From positions 46,010 through 110,009 of the forward strand of contig NZ_BSSA01000029.1 in the NCBI RefSeq assembly GCF_030268885.1: DNA of 64,000 nucleotides. Direction: 5' to 3'. Both the position numbers and the translations under genes were made by a program. Shown here piece after piece: positions 27,130 through 36,021 of the stretch. Each line of letters opens with the position of its first letter. Position 1 is the stretch's first letter. This stretch comes from Kitasatospora phosalacinea (GTDB lineage Bacteria; Actinomycetota; Actinomycetes; Streptomycetales; Streptomycetaceae). Under the pieces are notes generated by a model. The model had not been told where the DNA came from, ran no database searches, and was given only the letters and a program-made list of their open reading frames with translations.

Positions 27130-28056
27130 ATGGGCAGATTCGTCGTCCGGCGCCTGCTGCACGCGATACCCGTGCTGCTGGCGACCACCTTCCTCATCTA
27201 CGCCCTGGTCTTCGTCCTGCCGGGCGACCCGATCCAGGGCCTGGCAGGCGACCGGCCCGTCCCGCCGTCCGTGCTCGCCGAACTGCACCGGCGCTACCAC
27301 CTGGACGACCCGCTGGTGGTGCAGTACGCCAAGTACCTGGGCGGCCTGTTCACCGGCGACTTCGGCACCACCTTCCGCGGCCAGCCGGTCGGCGACGTGA
27401 TCGCCCAGCGGTGGCAGGTCACCGTCCGGCTCGGACTGACCGCCTGGTTCTTCGAGGTCGTCCTCGGCATCGCGCTGGGCGTCTGGGCGGGCCTGCGCAA
27501 GGGCCGCTGGGCCGACCACCTGATCCTCGGCGCGACCACCGTGGTCATCGCGGTGCCCGTCTACATCGTCGGCTACCTGGCCCAACTCGTCCTGGGCGTC
27601 CGGCTCGGCTGGTTCCCGGTCTCCGGCGGCGAGGCCGGCTGGCCCGCCGCCTACGTGCTGCCCGGCCTGGTGCTGGCCTCCTTCGGCCTGGCCTACGTCG
27701 CCCGCCTCACCCGGGCCTCCCTGGTGGAGAACCTGCGCGCCGACTACGTGCGCACCGCCGACGCCAAGGGCCTCAGCCGTCTCCGGGTGGTCATCGGCCA
27801 CACGCTGCGCAACTCGCTGATCCCGGTCGTCACCTTCCTGGGCGTGGAACTCGGTTCGCTGATGGCCGGGGCGATCGTCACCGAGTACATCTTCAACCTC
27901 CCCGGCATCGGCCAGCAGGTCTTCCAGTCGATCCAACTGCGCGAGGGCCCCACCGTCGTGGGCATCACCACCGCCCTGGTGCTGGTGTTCGTCCTGGCCA
28001 ACCTGGCCGTCGACCTCCTCTACGGCCTGCTCGACCCGAGGATCCGCCATGACTAG
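27130..28056 (+). CDS. ABC transporter permease (OppB/DppB-like), importer 2
   Basis: A 308-residue permease starting GRFVVRRLLHAIPVLL, the typical first membrane helix of OppB/DppB, followed by VFVLPGDPIQGLAG and LDDPLVVQYAKYL in the outer loop. Five more hydrophobic segments and the ATPase-contact loop (YVRTADAKGLSRLRVVIGHTLRNSL) follow. It is 106 nt downstream of the binding-protein gene, and its end overlaps the next permease by 8 nt. Confidence 0.96.
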   Translation: MGRFVVRRLLHAIPVLLATTFLIYALVFVLPGDPIQGLAGDRPVPPSVLAELHRRYHLDDPLVVQYAKYLGGLFTGDFGTTFRGQPVGDVIAQRWQVTVRLGLTAWFFEVVLGIALGVWAGLRKGRWADHLILGATTVVIAVPVYIVGYLAQLVLGVRLGWFPVSGGEAGWPAAYVLPGLVLASFGLAYVARLTRASLVENLRADYVRTADAKGLSRLRVVIGHTLRNSLIPVVTFLGVELGSLMAGAIVTEYIFNLPGIGQQVFQSIQLREGPTVVGITTALVLVFVLANLAVDLLYGLLDPRIRHD

Positions 28057-28981
28057 CCCCCACCCGCCGGGCCCGACCGGGGACCTGCTGCTGCCCGCCG
28101 CCGACACCGACGCCCCGCCGCAGGCCCCGCCCGCCTCGCTGAGCCGCGACGCCTGGCAGCAACTGCGCGCGCGCCCGGTGGTGTGGGCCTGCCTGGCGGT
28201 GATCGCGCTGATCGGCCTGACGGCCGCCGCCCCGGGCCTGTTCACCGCCCTGTTCACCGACGACGACGGCCGCTGCGAACTCGCCCGCTCCAAACTCGGC
28301 CCGACCACCGGCCACCCCTTCGGCTACGACCTCCAGGGGTGCGACTACCTGGCGCAGGTCGTCCGCGGCAGCCGCCCCTCCCTGCTCGCCGGGGTCGCGG
28401 TCACCGCCGGGGCGCTGCTGGTCTCGGTGGTGCTCGGCCTGCTGGCGGGCTTCTACGGCGGCTGGGTGGACAGCCTGCTCTCCCGCGCCACCGAGGTGGC
28501 CTTCGGCCTGCCGTTCGTCCTGGGCGCCACCGTCATCCTGGTCGCCTTCCCCCGGCACGGCCTGGGAGCGATGACGCTCGTCCTGGTCGCGCTCGGCTGG
28601 AGCACCATGACCCGGGTGATGCGCTCCCAGGTCATCGCGGTCAAGGACGCCGACTACGTCCGGGCCGCCCGGATGACCGGGGCCCGACCGTCCCGGCTGA
28701 TGCTCCGGCACGTCCTGCCGAACGCGGTCACGCCGGTCGTCGTCGTGGCGATGCTCAACGTCGGCAACGTCATCTCCGGCGAGGCGACCCTCGACTTCCT
28801 CGGCGTCGGCCTGCAGTACCCGGCCGTCAGCTGGGGCCTGCAACTCAACACCGCGCAGAGCTACTTCCTCGACCACCCGCACCTGCTGGCCTTCCCCGCC
28901 CTGTTCCTGTCGGCCACCGTCCTGAGCTTCATCCTGCTCGGCGACGCGGTCCGCGACGCCTACGACCCGAAGCTGAGGTGA
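28049..28981 (+). CDS. ABC transporter permease (OppC/DppC-like), importer 2
   Basis: A 310-residue permease with an N-terminal cytosolic tail rich in Pro/Ala, a first membrane helix near 50-70, then GHPFGYDLQGCDYLAQVVRG, the OppC-type outer loop, and a BPD_transp_1 domain. The loop DYVRAARMTGARPSRLMLRHVLPNA contacts the ATPases. It ends in the conserved FILLGDAVRDAYDPKLR typical of the family. The ATG overlaps the upstream permease and its TGA overlaps the next GTG. Confidence 0.96.
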   Translation: MTSPHPPGPTGDLLLPAADTDAPPQAPPASLSRDAWQQLRARPVVWACLAVIALIGLTAAAPGLFTALFTDDDGRCELARSKLGPTTGHPFGYDLQGCDYLAQVVRGSRPSLLAGVAVTAGALLVSVVLGLLAGFYGGWVDSLLSRATEVAFGLPFVLGATVILVAFPRHGLGAMTLVLVALGWSTMTRVMRSQVIAVKDADYVRAARMTGARPSRLMLRHVLPNAVTPVVVVAMLNVGNVISGEATLDFLGVGLQYPAVSWGLQLNTAQSYFLDHPHLLAFPALFLSATVLSFILLGDAVRDAYDPKLR

Positions 28982-30036
28982 GCGCCCCCGTGCCCGCCGC
29001 ACCCCCGCCCCCGCTGCCGGAACCCCCGCGGCCGGGACCCCCGCTGCTGGAAGTGGACGACCTGCACGTGGAGTTCCGCACCCCGCGCGGCACCGTCCGC
29101 GCCGTCAACGGCCTCGGCTACACCCTGCACGCCGGGCAGACCCTCGCCCTGCTCGGCGAGTCCGGCTCCGGCAAGTCGGTGGCCGCCCTGGCCGTCATGG
29201 GCCTGCTGCCGACCCCGCCCGCCCGGATCACCCGCGGCGCCGTCCGCCTCCACGGCCGCGACCTGCTGCGGCTCTCCGACGCCGAGCACCGCAAGGTCCG
29301 CGGCACCCGCATCGCCATGGTGTTCCAGGACGCGCTGTCCGCGCTCAACCCCGTGCTGACCGTCGGCCACCAGATCGGCGAGCTGTTCCGCGTCCACCGG
29401 GGCCTGGGCCGCAGGCAGGCCCGGGCCAGGGCCGTCGAACTGATGGACCGGGTCCGGATCCCCGCCGCCGCCCGCCGGGTCGACGACTACCCGCACCAGT
29501 TCTCCGGTGGCATGCGCCAACGCGTCATGATCGCCATGGCGCTGGCCCTCGACCCCGAGGTCGTCATCGCCGACGAACCGACCACCGCCCTCGACGTCAC
29601 CGTCCAGGCCCAGATCATGCGGCTGCTCGCCGAACTCCAGCAGGAGACCGGCACGGGCCTGCTGCTGATCACCCACGACCTCGGCGTGGTCGCCTCCGTC
29701 GCCGACCGGATCACCGTCATGTACGCGGGCCGCGTCGTCGAGGAGTCCGACGCCCCCCGCCTGTACGCCGCCCCCGCCCACCCCTACACCAGGGGCCTGC
29801 TGGAGTCCGTGCCCCGCCTGGACCGCCCCGGCCGACGGCTGGTGCCCGTCCCCGGCTCCCCGCCGGACCTCGCCCACCTCCCCACCGGCTGCGCCTTCCA
29901 CCCGCGCTGCGCCGCCGCCCGGGCGCGCTGCGCGGACGAACGGCCCGCCCTGCTGCCCGTCGGCGCGGCCGCCGAGGAGCGCAGCAGCGCCTGCCACTTC
30001 ACCGACGAGGTCACGGCCCGAGGAGGACGACCGTGA
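28978..30036 (+). CDS. Oligopeptide-type ABC transporter ATPase (OppD/DppD-like), importer 2
   Basis: A 352-residue ATPase with a Pro-rich leader (first 25 residues), Walker A GESGSGKSV, Q-loop VFQDALSALNP, signature FSGGMRQRV, Walker B VIADEPTTALD and switch ITHDLG. The C-terminal oligopeptide extension has PTGCAFHPRC. The GTG start overlaps the upstream stop (GTGA), and the stop overlaps the next GTG start, so translation of the ATPase pair is coupled. Unlike the OppF of importer 1, all nucleotide-binding motifs are standard. Confidence 0.95.
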   Translation: MSAPVPAAPPPPLPEPPRPGPPLLEVDDLHVEFRTPRGTVRAVNGLGYTLHAGQTLALLGESGSGKSVAALAVMGLLPTPPARITRGAVRLHGRDLLRLSDAEHRKVRGTRIAMVFQDALSALNPVLTVGHQIGELFRVHRGLGRRQARARAVELMDRVRIPAAARRVDDYPHQFSGGMRQRVMIAMALALDPEVVIADEPTTALDVTVQAQIMRLLAELQQETGTGLLLITHDLGVVASVADRITVMYAGRVVEESDAPRLYAAPAHPYTRGLLESVPRLDRPGRRLVPVPGSPPDLAHLPTGCAFHPRCAAARARCADERPALLPVGAAAEERSSACHFTDEVTARGGRP

Positions 30037-31106
30037 GCACCGGCGCCCCCGACCCGACCGACCCGAACCCGCCGGAGCCCGACCGGCCGGTCCTGCGGGT
30101 GCGCGGCCTCGCCAAGCACTACCCGACCGGCGGCGGCCCGTTCCGCCGCCGCGGCACCGGCGCCGTGCGGGCCGTCGACGGCGTCGACCTGGAACTGCAC
30201 CGCGGCGAGACGCTCGGCCTGGTCGGCGAGTCCGGCTGCGGCAAGTCGACGCTGGCCTCCGTCCTCATGGGCGCGGAACGCCCGAGCGCCGGCACCGTCG
30301 AGGTCGACGGGCAGGACCTGTTCGCCCTGGACCGGCGGCAGTTGCGCGCGGTGCGCCGCCGGATGCAGATGGTCCTGCAGGACCCGTACTCCTCGCTCGA
30401 CCCCCGGATGACGATCGGCCGGATCGTCGCCGAACCGCTCGCCATCCACCCCGAGGTGCTGCCCCGCGAGCGGCGCCCGGCCAAGGTCGCCGAACTCCTG
30501 CGGCTGGTCGGCCTGGACCCGGCGCACGCCGACCGCTACCCGCACCAGCTCTCCGGCGGGCAGCGCCAGCGCGTCGGCATCGCCCGGGCGCTCGCGCTCG
30601 GCCCGGAACTGCTGCTGTGCGACGAACCGGTCTCCGCGCTCGACGTCTCGGTGCAGGCCCAGGTCCTCAACCTCCTCGCCGACCTGCGCGAACGCCTCGG
30701 CCTGGCCTGCCTGTTCATCGCCCACGACCTCGCGGTCGTGCAGTACCTCTGCGACCGGATCGCCGTCATGTACCTCGGACGGATCGTCGAGACCGGCACC
30801 CGCGAGCAGGTCTACGGCTCGCCCTACCACCCCTACACCCGGGCCCTGCTGGCGGCCGTGCCGGTGCCGGACCCGACCCTGCGCGGCGCGCAGGTCGCCC
30901 TGCTGGAGGGCGACCTGCCCTCCCCGGCCGACCCGCCGTCCGGCTGCCGCTTCCGCACCCGCTGCCCGCAGGCGCAGCAGCGCTGCGCGCAGGAGGAACC
31001 CGCCCTGACCGTGCGGCCCGGCACCGACCACCCGACGGCCTGCCACTTCCCGCTGCCCGCGCAGGTCCCGCCGCCCCGGGACCCCGCCACCGGCAAGGCC
31101 CCCTGA
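30033..31106 (+). CDS. Oligopeptide-type ABC transporter ATPase (OppF/DppF-like), importer 2
   Basis: A 357-residue ATPase with Walker A GESGCGKST, signature LSGGQRQRVG, Walker B LLCDEPVSALD and switch FIAHDLAVV, plus the C-terminal extension PSGCRFRTRCPQAQ. Start is GTG at 30033 in a GTGA overlap with the OppD-like gene. It is the last gene of importer 2; a 113-nt gap separates it from the amidase gene, which may be read from the same transcript. Confidence 0.95.
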   Translation: MSTGAPDPTDPNPPEPDRPVLRVRGLAKHYPTGGGPFRRRGTGAVRAVDGVDLELHRGETLGLVGESGCGKSTLASVLMGAERPSAGTVEVDGQDLFALDRRQLRAVRRRMQMVLQDPYSSLDPRMTIGRIVAEPLAIHPEVLPRERRPAKVAELLRLVGLDPAHADRYPHQLSGGQRQRVGIARALALGPELLLCDEPVSALDVSVQAQVLNLLADLRERLGLACLFIAHDLAVVQYLCDRIAVMYLGRIVETGTREQVYGSPYHPYTRALLAAVPVPDPTLRGAQVALLEGDLPSPADPPSGCRFRTRCPQAQQRCAQEEPALTVRPGTDHPTACHFPLPAQVPPPRDPATGKAP

Positions 31107-31219
31107 CGGGGCGCCGACCCCCACCCGGGCCCGGCGCCCGCACCAACCGGTCCCGCCCCCGCGCGCGGACCGCTGCTCCGCCCCGACCCGTCATCCCCGT
31201 GACAAGGAGCACCGCCCCC

Positions 31220-33217
31220 ATGCCGCACCCCTCCCGGCCGCCCGCCCGGTCCGCGCGCCGCACCGCCACCCGGGGCCGCGCCGCCCTCGCGGCCCTCGCC
31301 GCCCTGCTGCCCGCCCTCGCCGTCGCCCCCCAGGCCCGGGCGGCCGAACCGGCTCCCGACGGCCCGCGCGCCGCGGCCTTCGCCGCGGCCGCCGCCGAGT
31401 ACCGCGTCCCGCTCCAGGTGCTGCTCGGCGTCTCCTACCTGGAGACCCGCTGGGACGCCCACGGCGGCGCCCCCAGCACCGACGCGGGCTACGGTCCGAT
31501 GCACCTCACCGACGCCCGCGGCGCGCTCGCCGCGCTCCCGCACCACGGCGAGGGCAGCGAGGACCCGCGCGGCAAGGACGACGCCCCGCTGCTCCGCACC
31601 CCGTCCCCGGCCGTGCCGACCGGCGACCCGGCAGCCCGGCTGGAGACCCTGCCGGAGGCGGCCCGGCTGACCGGAGCCGCCCCCGAGCAGCTCAGGAGCG
31701 ACCCGGCCGCGAACATCCGCGGCGGCGCCGCCCTGCTCGCCGCCCACCAGGCCGCGCTCGGCGAGGCCGCCTCCGCCGACCCCGCCGCCTGGTACGGCGC
31801 GGTGGCCCGCTACTCCGGCGCGGACGACGAGGCCACCGCCCGCCAGTTCGCCGACGAGGTGTTCGAGGTGATCGCCGAGGGCCAGACCCGGCAGACCGAC
31901 GCCGACGGCGGCCGGGTCGCCCTCGCCGCGACCCGCACCGCCCCGCGCACCGAGCAGGTGGCCCGCCTGCACCTGCGCCACCCCGCGGACGGGGCCCACT
32001 GCCCGGCCTCGCTCGGCTGCGAGTGGGTCCCCGCTCCTTACCTGCAGCTCTCCGCCGACCCCGGCGACTACGGCAACCACGACCTGTCCGACCGGCCGTT
32101 CAACCAGAAGATCGACCACATCGTCATCCACGACACCGAGACCCTCTACGACCCGACCCTGAAGCTGGTCCAGGACCCGACCTACGTCTCCTGGCACTAC
32201 ACGATCCGCTCCGCCGACGGCCACGTCGCCAACCACGTCGACCCCAAGGACGCGGCCTGGCACGCCGGGAACTGGTACGTCAACGCCAAGTCCGTCGGCA
32301 TCGAGCACGAGGGCTTCCTCGCCCAGGGCGGCCAGTGGTACACCGAGGCGATGTACCGCAGCTCCGCGAAGCTGGTGCGGTACCTGTCCGCCGAGTACGG
32401 CGTCCCGCTGGACCGCGCGCACGTCGTCGGCCACGACGACGTCCCCGGCAGCACCGCGGGCAGCATCCCCGGCATGCACCAGGACCCCGGCCCGTACTGG
32501 GACTGGGACCACTACTTCGACCTGCTCGGTCGGCCCTTCCACGCCGTCGGCGACGCCGGGACCGCCGGGCTGGTCACCATCGACCCCGACTACGACGCCA
32601 ACACCGAGCCGTACTACTGCGGCGACACCCCGGCCGACCTCTGCCCCGTGCACGGCTCCGCCTCGGTCACCCTGCGCACCGCCCCGCGCGAGGACGCCCC
32701 GCTGGTCACCGACATCGGCATCCGCCCCGCCCCCGGCGACTGGTCGGTGTACAACCACGCGGCCCGGGTCAGCACCGGCCAGCAGTACGCCGTCGCCGAC
32801 CGCTCCGGGGACTGGACCGCGATCTGGTACCTCGGCCAGAAGGGCTGGTTCCGCAACCCCGCCGCCAGGCCCACCGCCCTGCCCGCGCTCGGCCTGACCG
32901 TGGTGGCCAAGCCCGGCCGCACCTCGGTGCCGGTGTACGGCCGCGCCTACCCGGAGGCCACCGCCTACCCGGCCGGCATCAAGCCCCAGGCGATCTCGCC
33001 GCTGCCCTACCAACTGCTCCCCGGGCAGCGCTACTCCTTCGGCGGGGCCGTCCACGGGGAGTACTACTACTCCACCACCTTCGACCCGGCGAGCCACACC
33101 GTGGTCCGCGGCACCAACCTGTACTACCAGGTGCAGTTCGGCCAGCGGTTCATGTTCGTCAACGCCGACGACGTCCAGCTCGTACCGAGCTGGGCACCCG
33201 TTCCGACCGGCAGCTGA
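31220..33217 (+). CDS. Exported N-acetylmuramoyl-L-alanine amidase (amidase_2) with C-terminal SH3-like region
   Basis: A 665-residue exported protein. A signal peptide (about 1-42, ending QARA) precedes a lytic-transglycosylase-like helical region (about 50-220: YRVPLQVLLGVSYLETRWD). A zinc amidase_2 domain covers about 285-440: the ligand His in IDHIVIHDTET, AWHAGNWYVNAKSVGIEHEGF, and the HQDPGPYWDWDHY end. SH3-like modules come last. It cleaves the MurNAc-L-Ala bond and releases stem peptides for importer 2 just upstream. ATG at 31220 follows ACAAGGAGCACC. A 15-bp perfect stem terminator follows. The N-terminal region keeps an E-x-R-W motif that resembles a transglycosylase active site, but activity there is uncertain. 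Confidence 0.92.
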   Translation: MPHPSRPPARSARRTATRGRAALAALAALLPALAVAPQARAAEPAPDGPRAAAFAAAAAEYRVPLQVLLGVSYLETRWDAHGGAPSTDAGYGPMHLTDARGALAALPHHGEGSEDPRGKDDAPLLRTPSPAVPTGDPAARLETLPEAARLTGAAPEQLRSDPAANIRGGAALLAAHQAALGEAASADPAAWYGAVARYSGADDEATARQFADEVFEVIAEGQTRQTDADGGRVALAATRTAPRTEQVARLHLRHPADGAHCPASLGCEWVPAPYLQLSADPGDYGNHDLSDRPFNQKIDHIVIHDTETLYDPTLKLVQDPTYVSWHYTIRSADGHVANHVDPKDAAWHAGNWYVNAKSVGIEHEGFLAQGGQWYTEAMYRSSAKLVRYLSAEYGVPLDRAHVVGHDDVPGSTAGSIPGMHQDPGPYWDWDHYFDLLGRPFHAVGDAGTAGLVTIDPDYDANTEPYYCGDTPADLCPVHGSASVTLRTAPREDAPLVTDIGIRPAPGDWSVYNHAARVSTGQQYAVADRSGDWTAIWYLGQKGWFRNPAARPTALPALGLTVVAKPGRTSVPVYGRAYPEATAYPAGIKPQAISPLPYQLLPGQRYSFGGAVHGEYYYSTTFDPASHTVVRGTNLYYQVQFGQRFMFVNADDVQLVPSWAPVPTGS

Positions 33218-33227
33218 GGCCGGTAGC

Positions 33228-33260
33228 GTGGGGGCCGACGGCCCGGCCGTCGGCCCCCAC
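33228..33260 (+). terminator. Strong hairpin terminator after the amidase gene
   Basis: A perfect 15-bp stem, arms 33228-33242 and 33246-33260 (GTGGGGGCCGACGGC / complement), with a 3-nt loop, starting 11 nt after the stop codon. It should end the importer 2 - amidase transcript. Confidence 0.8.
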
Positions 33261-33295
33261 GACCGGCCCGACGGCCAGAGAGCCAGGACAGCACG

Positions 33296-34642
33296 ATGAC
33301 AGGGCACACGCCGGGCGGGCCCACCCCCCGCCCGCGGCCCACCGGCGCCGCACCGGACCACGGCACGGCCGCACCTGATCACGGCACGGCCGCACCTGAT
33401 CACGGCACGGCCGCGCTGCACCGCTGGGACGGCGCCGACCGCTTCGCCACCGGAACCCCCGAAGGGCTCCGCCCCACCGGTGCCGCCCCCGCGTTCCCCG
33501 GTCGCACCGCCCTGGTCTGGCACGCGGCGATCGGCTCCGAACCGTACGCCGACCCGTTCGGCCACTGCCCCGGGACGTGGCAGTACGCCCGCTGGACCTC
33601 CCCCTGGACCCCGGTCGGCCTCGACCCCGACGGCGCGGTCGACGCCCACGAACTGGTGCCCTCCTGGACGGTGACCGGACCGGTCGGCACCCGGCTGACG
33701 GTGGACCTCCAGGTGCGCGACGCGGCGGGAGCCGAATCCGGCTGGTTCACCATGGCCCGCTGGGCGCCCGGCGACGAGGTCGTGCACCGCACCACCGTCC
33801 CCGGGCAGGCCGACGCCTTCGGCACCGTCGAGGTCGACACCTTCACCGCCGCCCCCGGCCGCCCGGTCGCCGCCTTCCGGGTCCGAGCGGTGCTGCTGCG
33901 CGCCGAGGACGGCGAACTCCCGGACGGGAGCGCCGCGCAGGACGCCCCGCCCGCCCTGCACTCCCTCGCGGTGCTGGCCTCCCGCACCCCGCCCGCCGCC
34001 CCGCCCCGGCGCACCAGCGGCCCCGGCGGAGCCTGGGGCACCGTCCTGGACGTGCCGCAGCGCTCCCAGGAGGTGCACACCGGCCACTGCCCGCAGTACG
34101 ACGGGGGCGGCGAGGCCTGGGCGGGCCCGGCCTGCACCGCGATGCTCACCGCCTACTTCGGCCGCGGCCCCGCCGCCGGGGAACTGCTCTGGCTCGATCC
34201 CCGCGATCCCGCCCCCGACGTCGACTTCACCGCCCGGGCCGTCTACGACTACGCCTACCGCGGCTGCGGCAACTGGGCGTTCAACGCCGCCTACCCGGCC
34301 CGCTACGGCCTCCTCGGCCTGGTCACCCGGCTGCGCTCGCTGGCCGAACTGGAACGCTTCGTCCTCGCGGGCATCCCGGTGGCCACCGCGCAGGCGGCGC
34401 GCAGCGCCGAACTCGGCGGCTACGCCGCGGCGGGCAACATCATGGTGGTGCGCGGCTTCACCGCCCACGGCGACGTGGTGGTCAACGACCCGCTCTCCCC
34501 GACCGACGACGCGGTCCGCCGGACCTACCCGCGCGGCGACTTCGAACGGGTCTGGCTGTCCGGCGGCGGCGTCGTCTACCTGGTCCACCCGCCCGAGCGC
34601 GCGCTGCCCGCCCACCTTCCCGGGGTCACCGCCAACTGGTGA
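33296..34642 (+). CDS. C39-like peptidase family protein
   Basis: A 448-residue protein. Residues about 15-38 contain three copies of APDHGTA; about 40-225 are beta-rich with repeated Trp (ARWTSPWTPVGLDPDG, LVPSWTV). A peptidase_C39_2 domain covers about 245-425, with DVPQRSQEVHTGHCP, the candidate nucleophile in GPACTAMLTAYFG, and a later VRGFTAHGDVVVNDP giving the His and Asp/Asn. No signal peptide is recognised, which is odd if it works on the wall. ATG at 33296 follows AGCCAGGACAGC. It is the last gene of the wall region and lies after a strong terminator, so it has its own promoter or none. Substrate is unknown. Confidence 0.8.
   Translation: MTGHTPGGPTPRPRPTGAAPDHGTAAPDHGTAAPDHGTAALHRWDGADRFATGTPEGLRPTGAAPAFPGRTALVWHAAIGSEPYADPFGHCPGTWQYARWTSPWTPVGLDPDGAVDAHELVPSWTVTGPVGTRLTVDLQVRDAAGAESGWFTMARWAPGDEVVHRTTVPGQADAFGTVEVDTFTAAPGRPVAAFRVRAVLLRAEDGELPDGSAAQDAPPALHSLAVLASRTPPAAPPRRTSGPGGAWGTVLDVPQRSQEVHTGHCPQYDGGGEAWAGPACTAMLTAYFGRGPAAGELLWLDPRDPAPDVDFTARAVYDYAYRGCGNWAFNAAYPARYGLLGLVTRLRSLAELERFVLAGIPVATAQAARSAELGGYAAAGNIMVVRGFTAHGDVVVNDPLSPTDDAVRRTYPRGDFERVWLSGGGVVYLVHPPERALPAHLPGVTANW
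33350..33412 (+). repeat. Three tandem 21-bp units in the C39-like gene
   Basis: Units 33350-33370, 33371-33391 and 33392-33412. Units 2 and 3 are identical and unit 1 differs at two positions. Each encodes APDHGTA in the disordered N-terminal region, so copy number can vary without frameshift. Confidence 0.9.
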
Positions 34643-34960
34643 GCCGAGGGGCGAGTGAGCCCCGGGAGGTTTCCGGGCGCGGGGGCAGAGAGGTGCGGTC
34701 CTCCGACGTCCGGGCGCGGGTGAGCTGCAAGTCGTCGATCCGGCCGTCCACCAGGACGTCCGGCAGTGCCCGGACGCGCTCGTCCGGGCGGGTCGGGAAC
34801 TCGCCGACGGTCTTCCGGTGGGCGGCGGCCACCAACCGGCGGTCGTGCTCCCAGGCCGAAGAAGCTGCGGTGCGGCGGGACGCCGGGCGCAGCTCAACGA
34901 CCGTTCGAAACGGAACCTTCGCCCCGGCTCCGGGCCGCCCCGGCTCCGGGCCGTCCCGCC
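34643..34960. other. Gap between the C39-like gene and the SDR operator region
   Basis: About 320 bp with no convincing gene. A minus-strand open frame covers it (34626-35006), but it would start with TTG inside the SDR operator, lacks a ribosome binding site and matches nothing I recognise. A gene remnant reading HDRRLVAAAHRKTVGEF and ALPDVLVDGRIDDLQLT is possible but unproven. Confidence 0.4.
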
Positions 34961-34981
34961 AAGCGGATAGTTCATCCGATT
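34961..34981. promoter_or_regulatory. TetR-type operator copy 1 upstream of the SDR
   Basis: AAGCGGAT-AGTTC-ATCCGATT is an inverted repeat with one mismatch and a 5-bp spacer. It has the same arm and spacer pattern as the copies at 35003-35027 and 35990-36010, so it is a likely site of the TetR protein encoded at 36022. Confidence 0.7.
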
Positions 34982-35002
34982 GCGTGGTACGGTCGCCCCG
35001 GA

Positions 35003-35027
35003 TCAAGCGGATGACCTATCCGCTTGA
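35003..35027. promoter_or_regulatory. TetR-type operator copy 2 immediately before the SDR
   Basis: TCAAGCGGAT-GACCT-ATCCGCTTGA is a perfect 10-bp inverted repeat with a 5-bp spacer, ending 18 nt before the SDR start codon. A bound repressor would block the promoter or ribosome access. Copy 1 lies 42 bp upstream (four helical turns). Confidence 0.8.
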
Positions 35028-35045
35028 CGGGGTGTGGAGGTGCGC

Positions 35046-35936
35046 ATGAAGAAGGCAGCCGTGGTCACGGCCGGAACCGGGGGCATCGGCCTGGAGACGG
35101 CCCTGGGGCTGGCCGCCGCGGGGTTCGCGGTCACCGTGGTGGGGCGCGACGCCGGGCGGGGGGCCGAGGCCGTCCGGCGGATCGACGCGACCGGACCGGC
35201 GCACCGGGCCCGGTTCCTGGCCGCGGACCTCGCCTCGCTCGACCAGGTGCGCGCCCTCGCCCGCCGGATCGCCGACGACCGGGCCGCCACGGGGGAGCCG
35301 CTGGCGGTGCTGGTCAACAACGTCGGGGCGATGTTCGCCGAGCACGGGACGCGGGACGGGATCGAGGCGTCCTTCGTCGTCAACCACCTCTCGCCCTACC
35401 TCCTGACCGAACTCCTGCTCCCCGTGCTCACCGCCGGTGCGCCGAGCCGGATCGTCAACGTGACCTCGGGCGCGGTCGCCGTCGCCAAGCGGGCGTTCGA
35501 CGCCGTCGAGCCGCCGGGCGGCTACTACGGCTTCCACTGGTACGGCCGCGCCAAACTCGCCAACCTGGCCTACACGCTGGACCTGGCGGCCCGTCTGGAG
35601 GGCACCGGCGTCTCGGTCTTCGCCGCCGACCCCGGAGGGGCCGCCACCGACATGACCAACGGCACCATGGCCGACCCGAGGATCGTCTCGCCCGCCCTGC
35701 GCCTGCTGTGGCCGCTGGTGCGCCGCCGGTTCGAACGCTCCACCGCGGGGCCCGCCTCCGCGGCGGCCGGGCCCTCCGTCACGGCCGCCACCGACGGCGC
35801 GCTGACCGGCCGCACCGGCCTCGTCATCGGCCCCCGGTCGCAGCCGGTCGCCCCGCACCGGGCGGCGCTCGACCCCCGGGTCGTCGAAGCCGTCCGCCGG
35901 CTCGGCGAGCGGCACGCACCGCTCGCCCCCGCCTGA
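35046..35936 (+). CDS. Short-chain dehydrogenase/reductase
   Basis: A 296-residue SDR. The cofactor motif is TAGTGGIGLETA at about residues 8-19, the NNVG stabilising motif is at about 98, a Ser in NVTSGAVAVAK precedes the catalytic YxxxK (Y-G-R-A-K). It resembles retinol-dehydrogenase/WW-oxidoreductase-like SDRs that reduce or oxidise hydrophobic alcohols; the substrate is unknown. ATG at 35046 was chosen over GTGs at 35034 and 35040 because GGAGG lies at 35036-35040. It is controlled by two operator copies upstream and is followed by its probable TetR repressor after an 85-bp gap that contains a third copy. Confidence 0.92.
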   Translation: MKKAAVVTAGTGGIGLETALGLAAAGFAVTVVGRDAGRGAEAVRRIDATGPAHRARFLAADLASLDQVRALARRIADDRAATGEPLAVLVNNVGAMFAEHGTRDGIEASFVVNHLSPYLLTELLLPVLTAGAPSRIVNVTSGAVAVAKRAFDAVEPPGGYYGFHWYGRAKLANLAYTLDLAARLEGTGVSVFAADPGGAATDMTNGTMADPRIVSPALRLLWPLVRRRFERSTAGPASAAAGPSVTAATDGALTGRTGLVIGPRSQPVAPHRAALDPRVVEAVRRLGERHAPLAPA

Positions 35937-35989
35937 GCGGTGCACCCGCGCGGCGCCCGGCCGCGGGCGCACCGCGGTGGGCGGTGGAC

Positions 35990-36010
35990 ATCCGGATGAA
36001 CCATCCGATT
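35990..36010. promoter_or_regulatory. TetR-type operator copy 3 upstream of tetR
   Basis: ATCCGGAT-GAACC-ATCCGATT repeats the right arm and the 5-bp spacer of copies 1 and 2, 11 nt before the TetR start codon. This predicts autorepression. Confidence 0.65.
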
Positions 36011-36021
36011 AGCATGGCCCC

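Noticed and set aside
24686..27197. Long minus-strand open frames over anmK and importer 2
   Set aside because: They are antisense to genes with complete conserved motifs and have the low-complexity Gly/Ala/Arg composition typical of shadow frames in high-GC DNA.
30833..34975. A minus-strand open frame of 1380 codons across the amidase and C39-like genes
   Set aside because: The plus-strand frames contain amidase_2 and C39 motifs, signal peptide and ribosome sites; the antisense product is Gly/Val/Arg-rich repeat without any domain.
34626..35006. A 126-codon minus-strand frame between the C39-like gene and the SDR
   Set aside because: It starts with TTG inside the operator palindrome, has no ribosome site, overlaps the C39-like stop and shows no recognisable domain; listed only as gap content.
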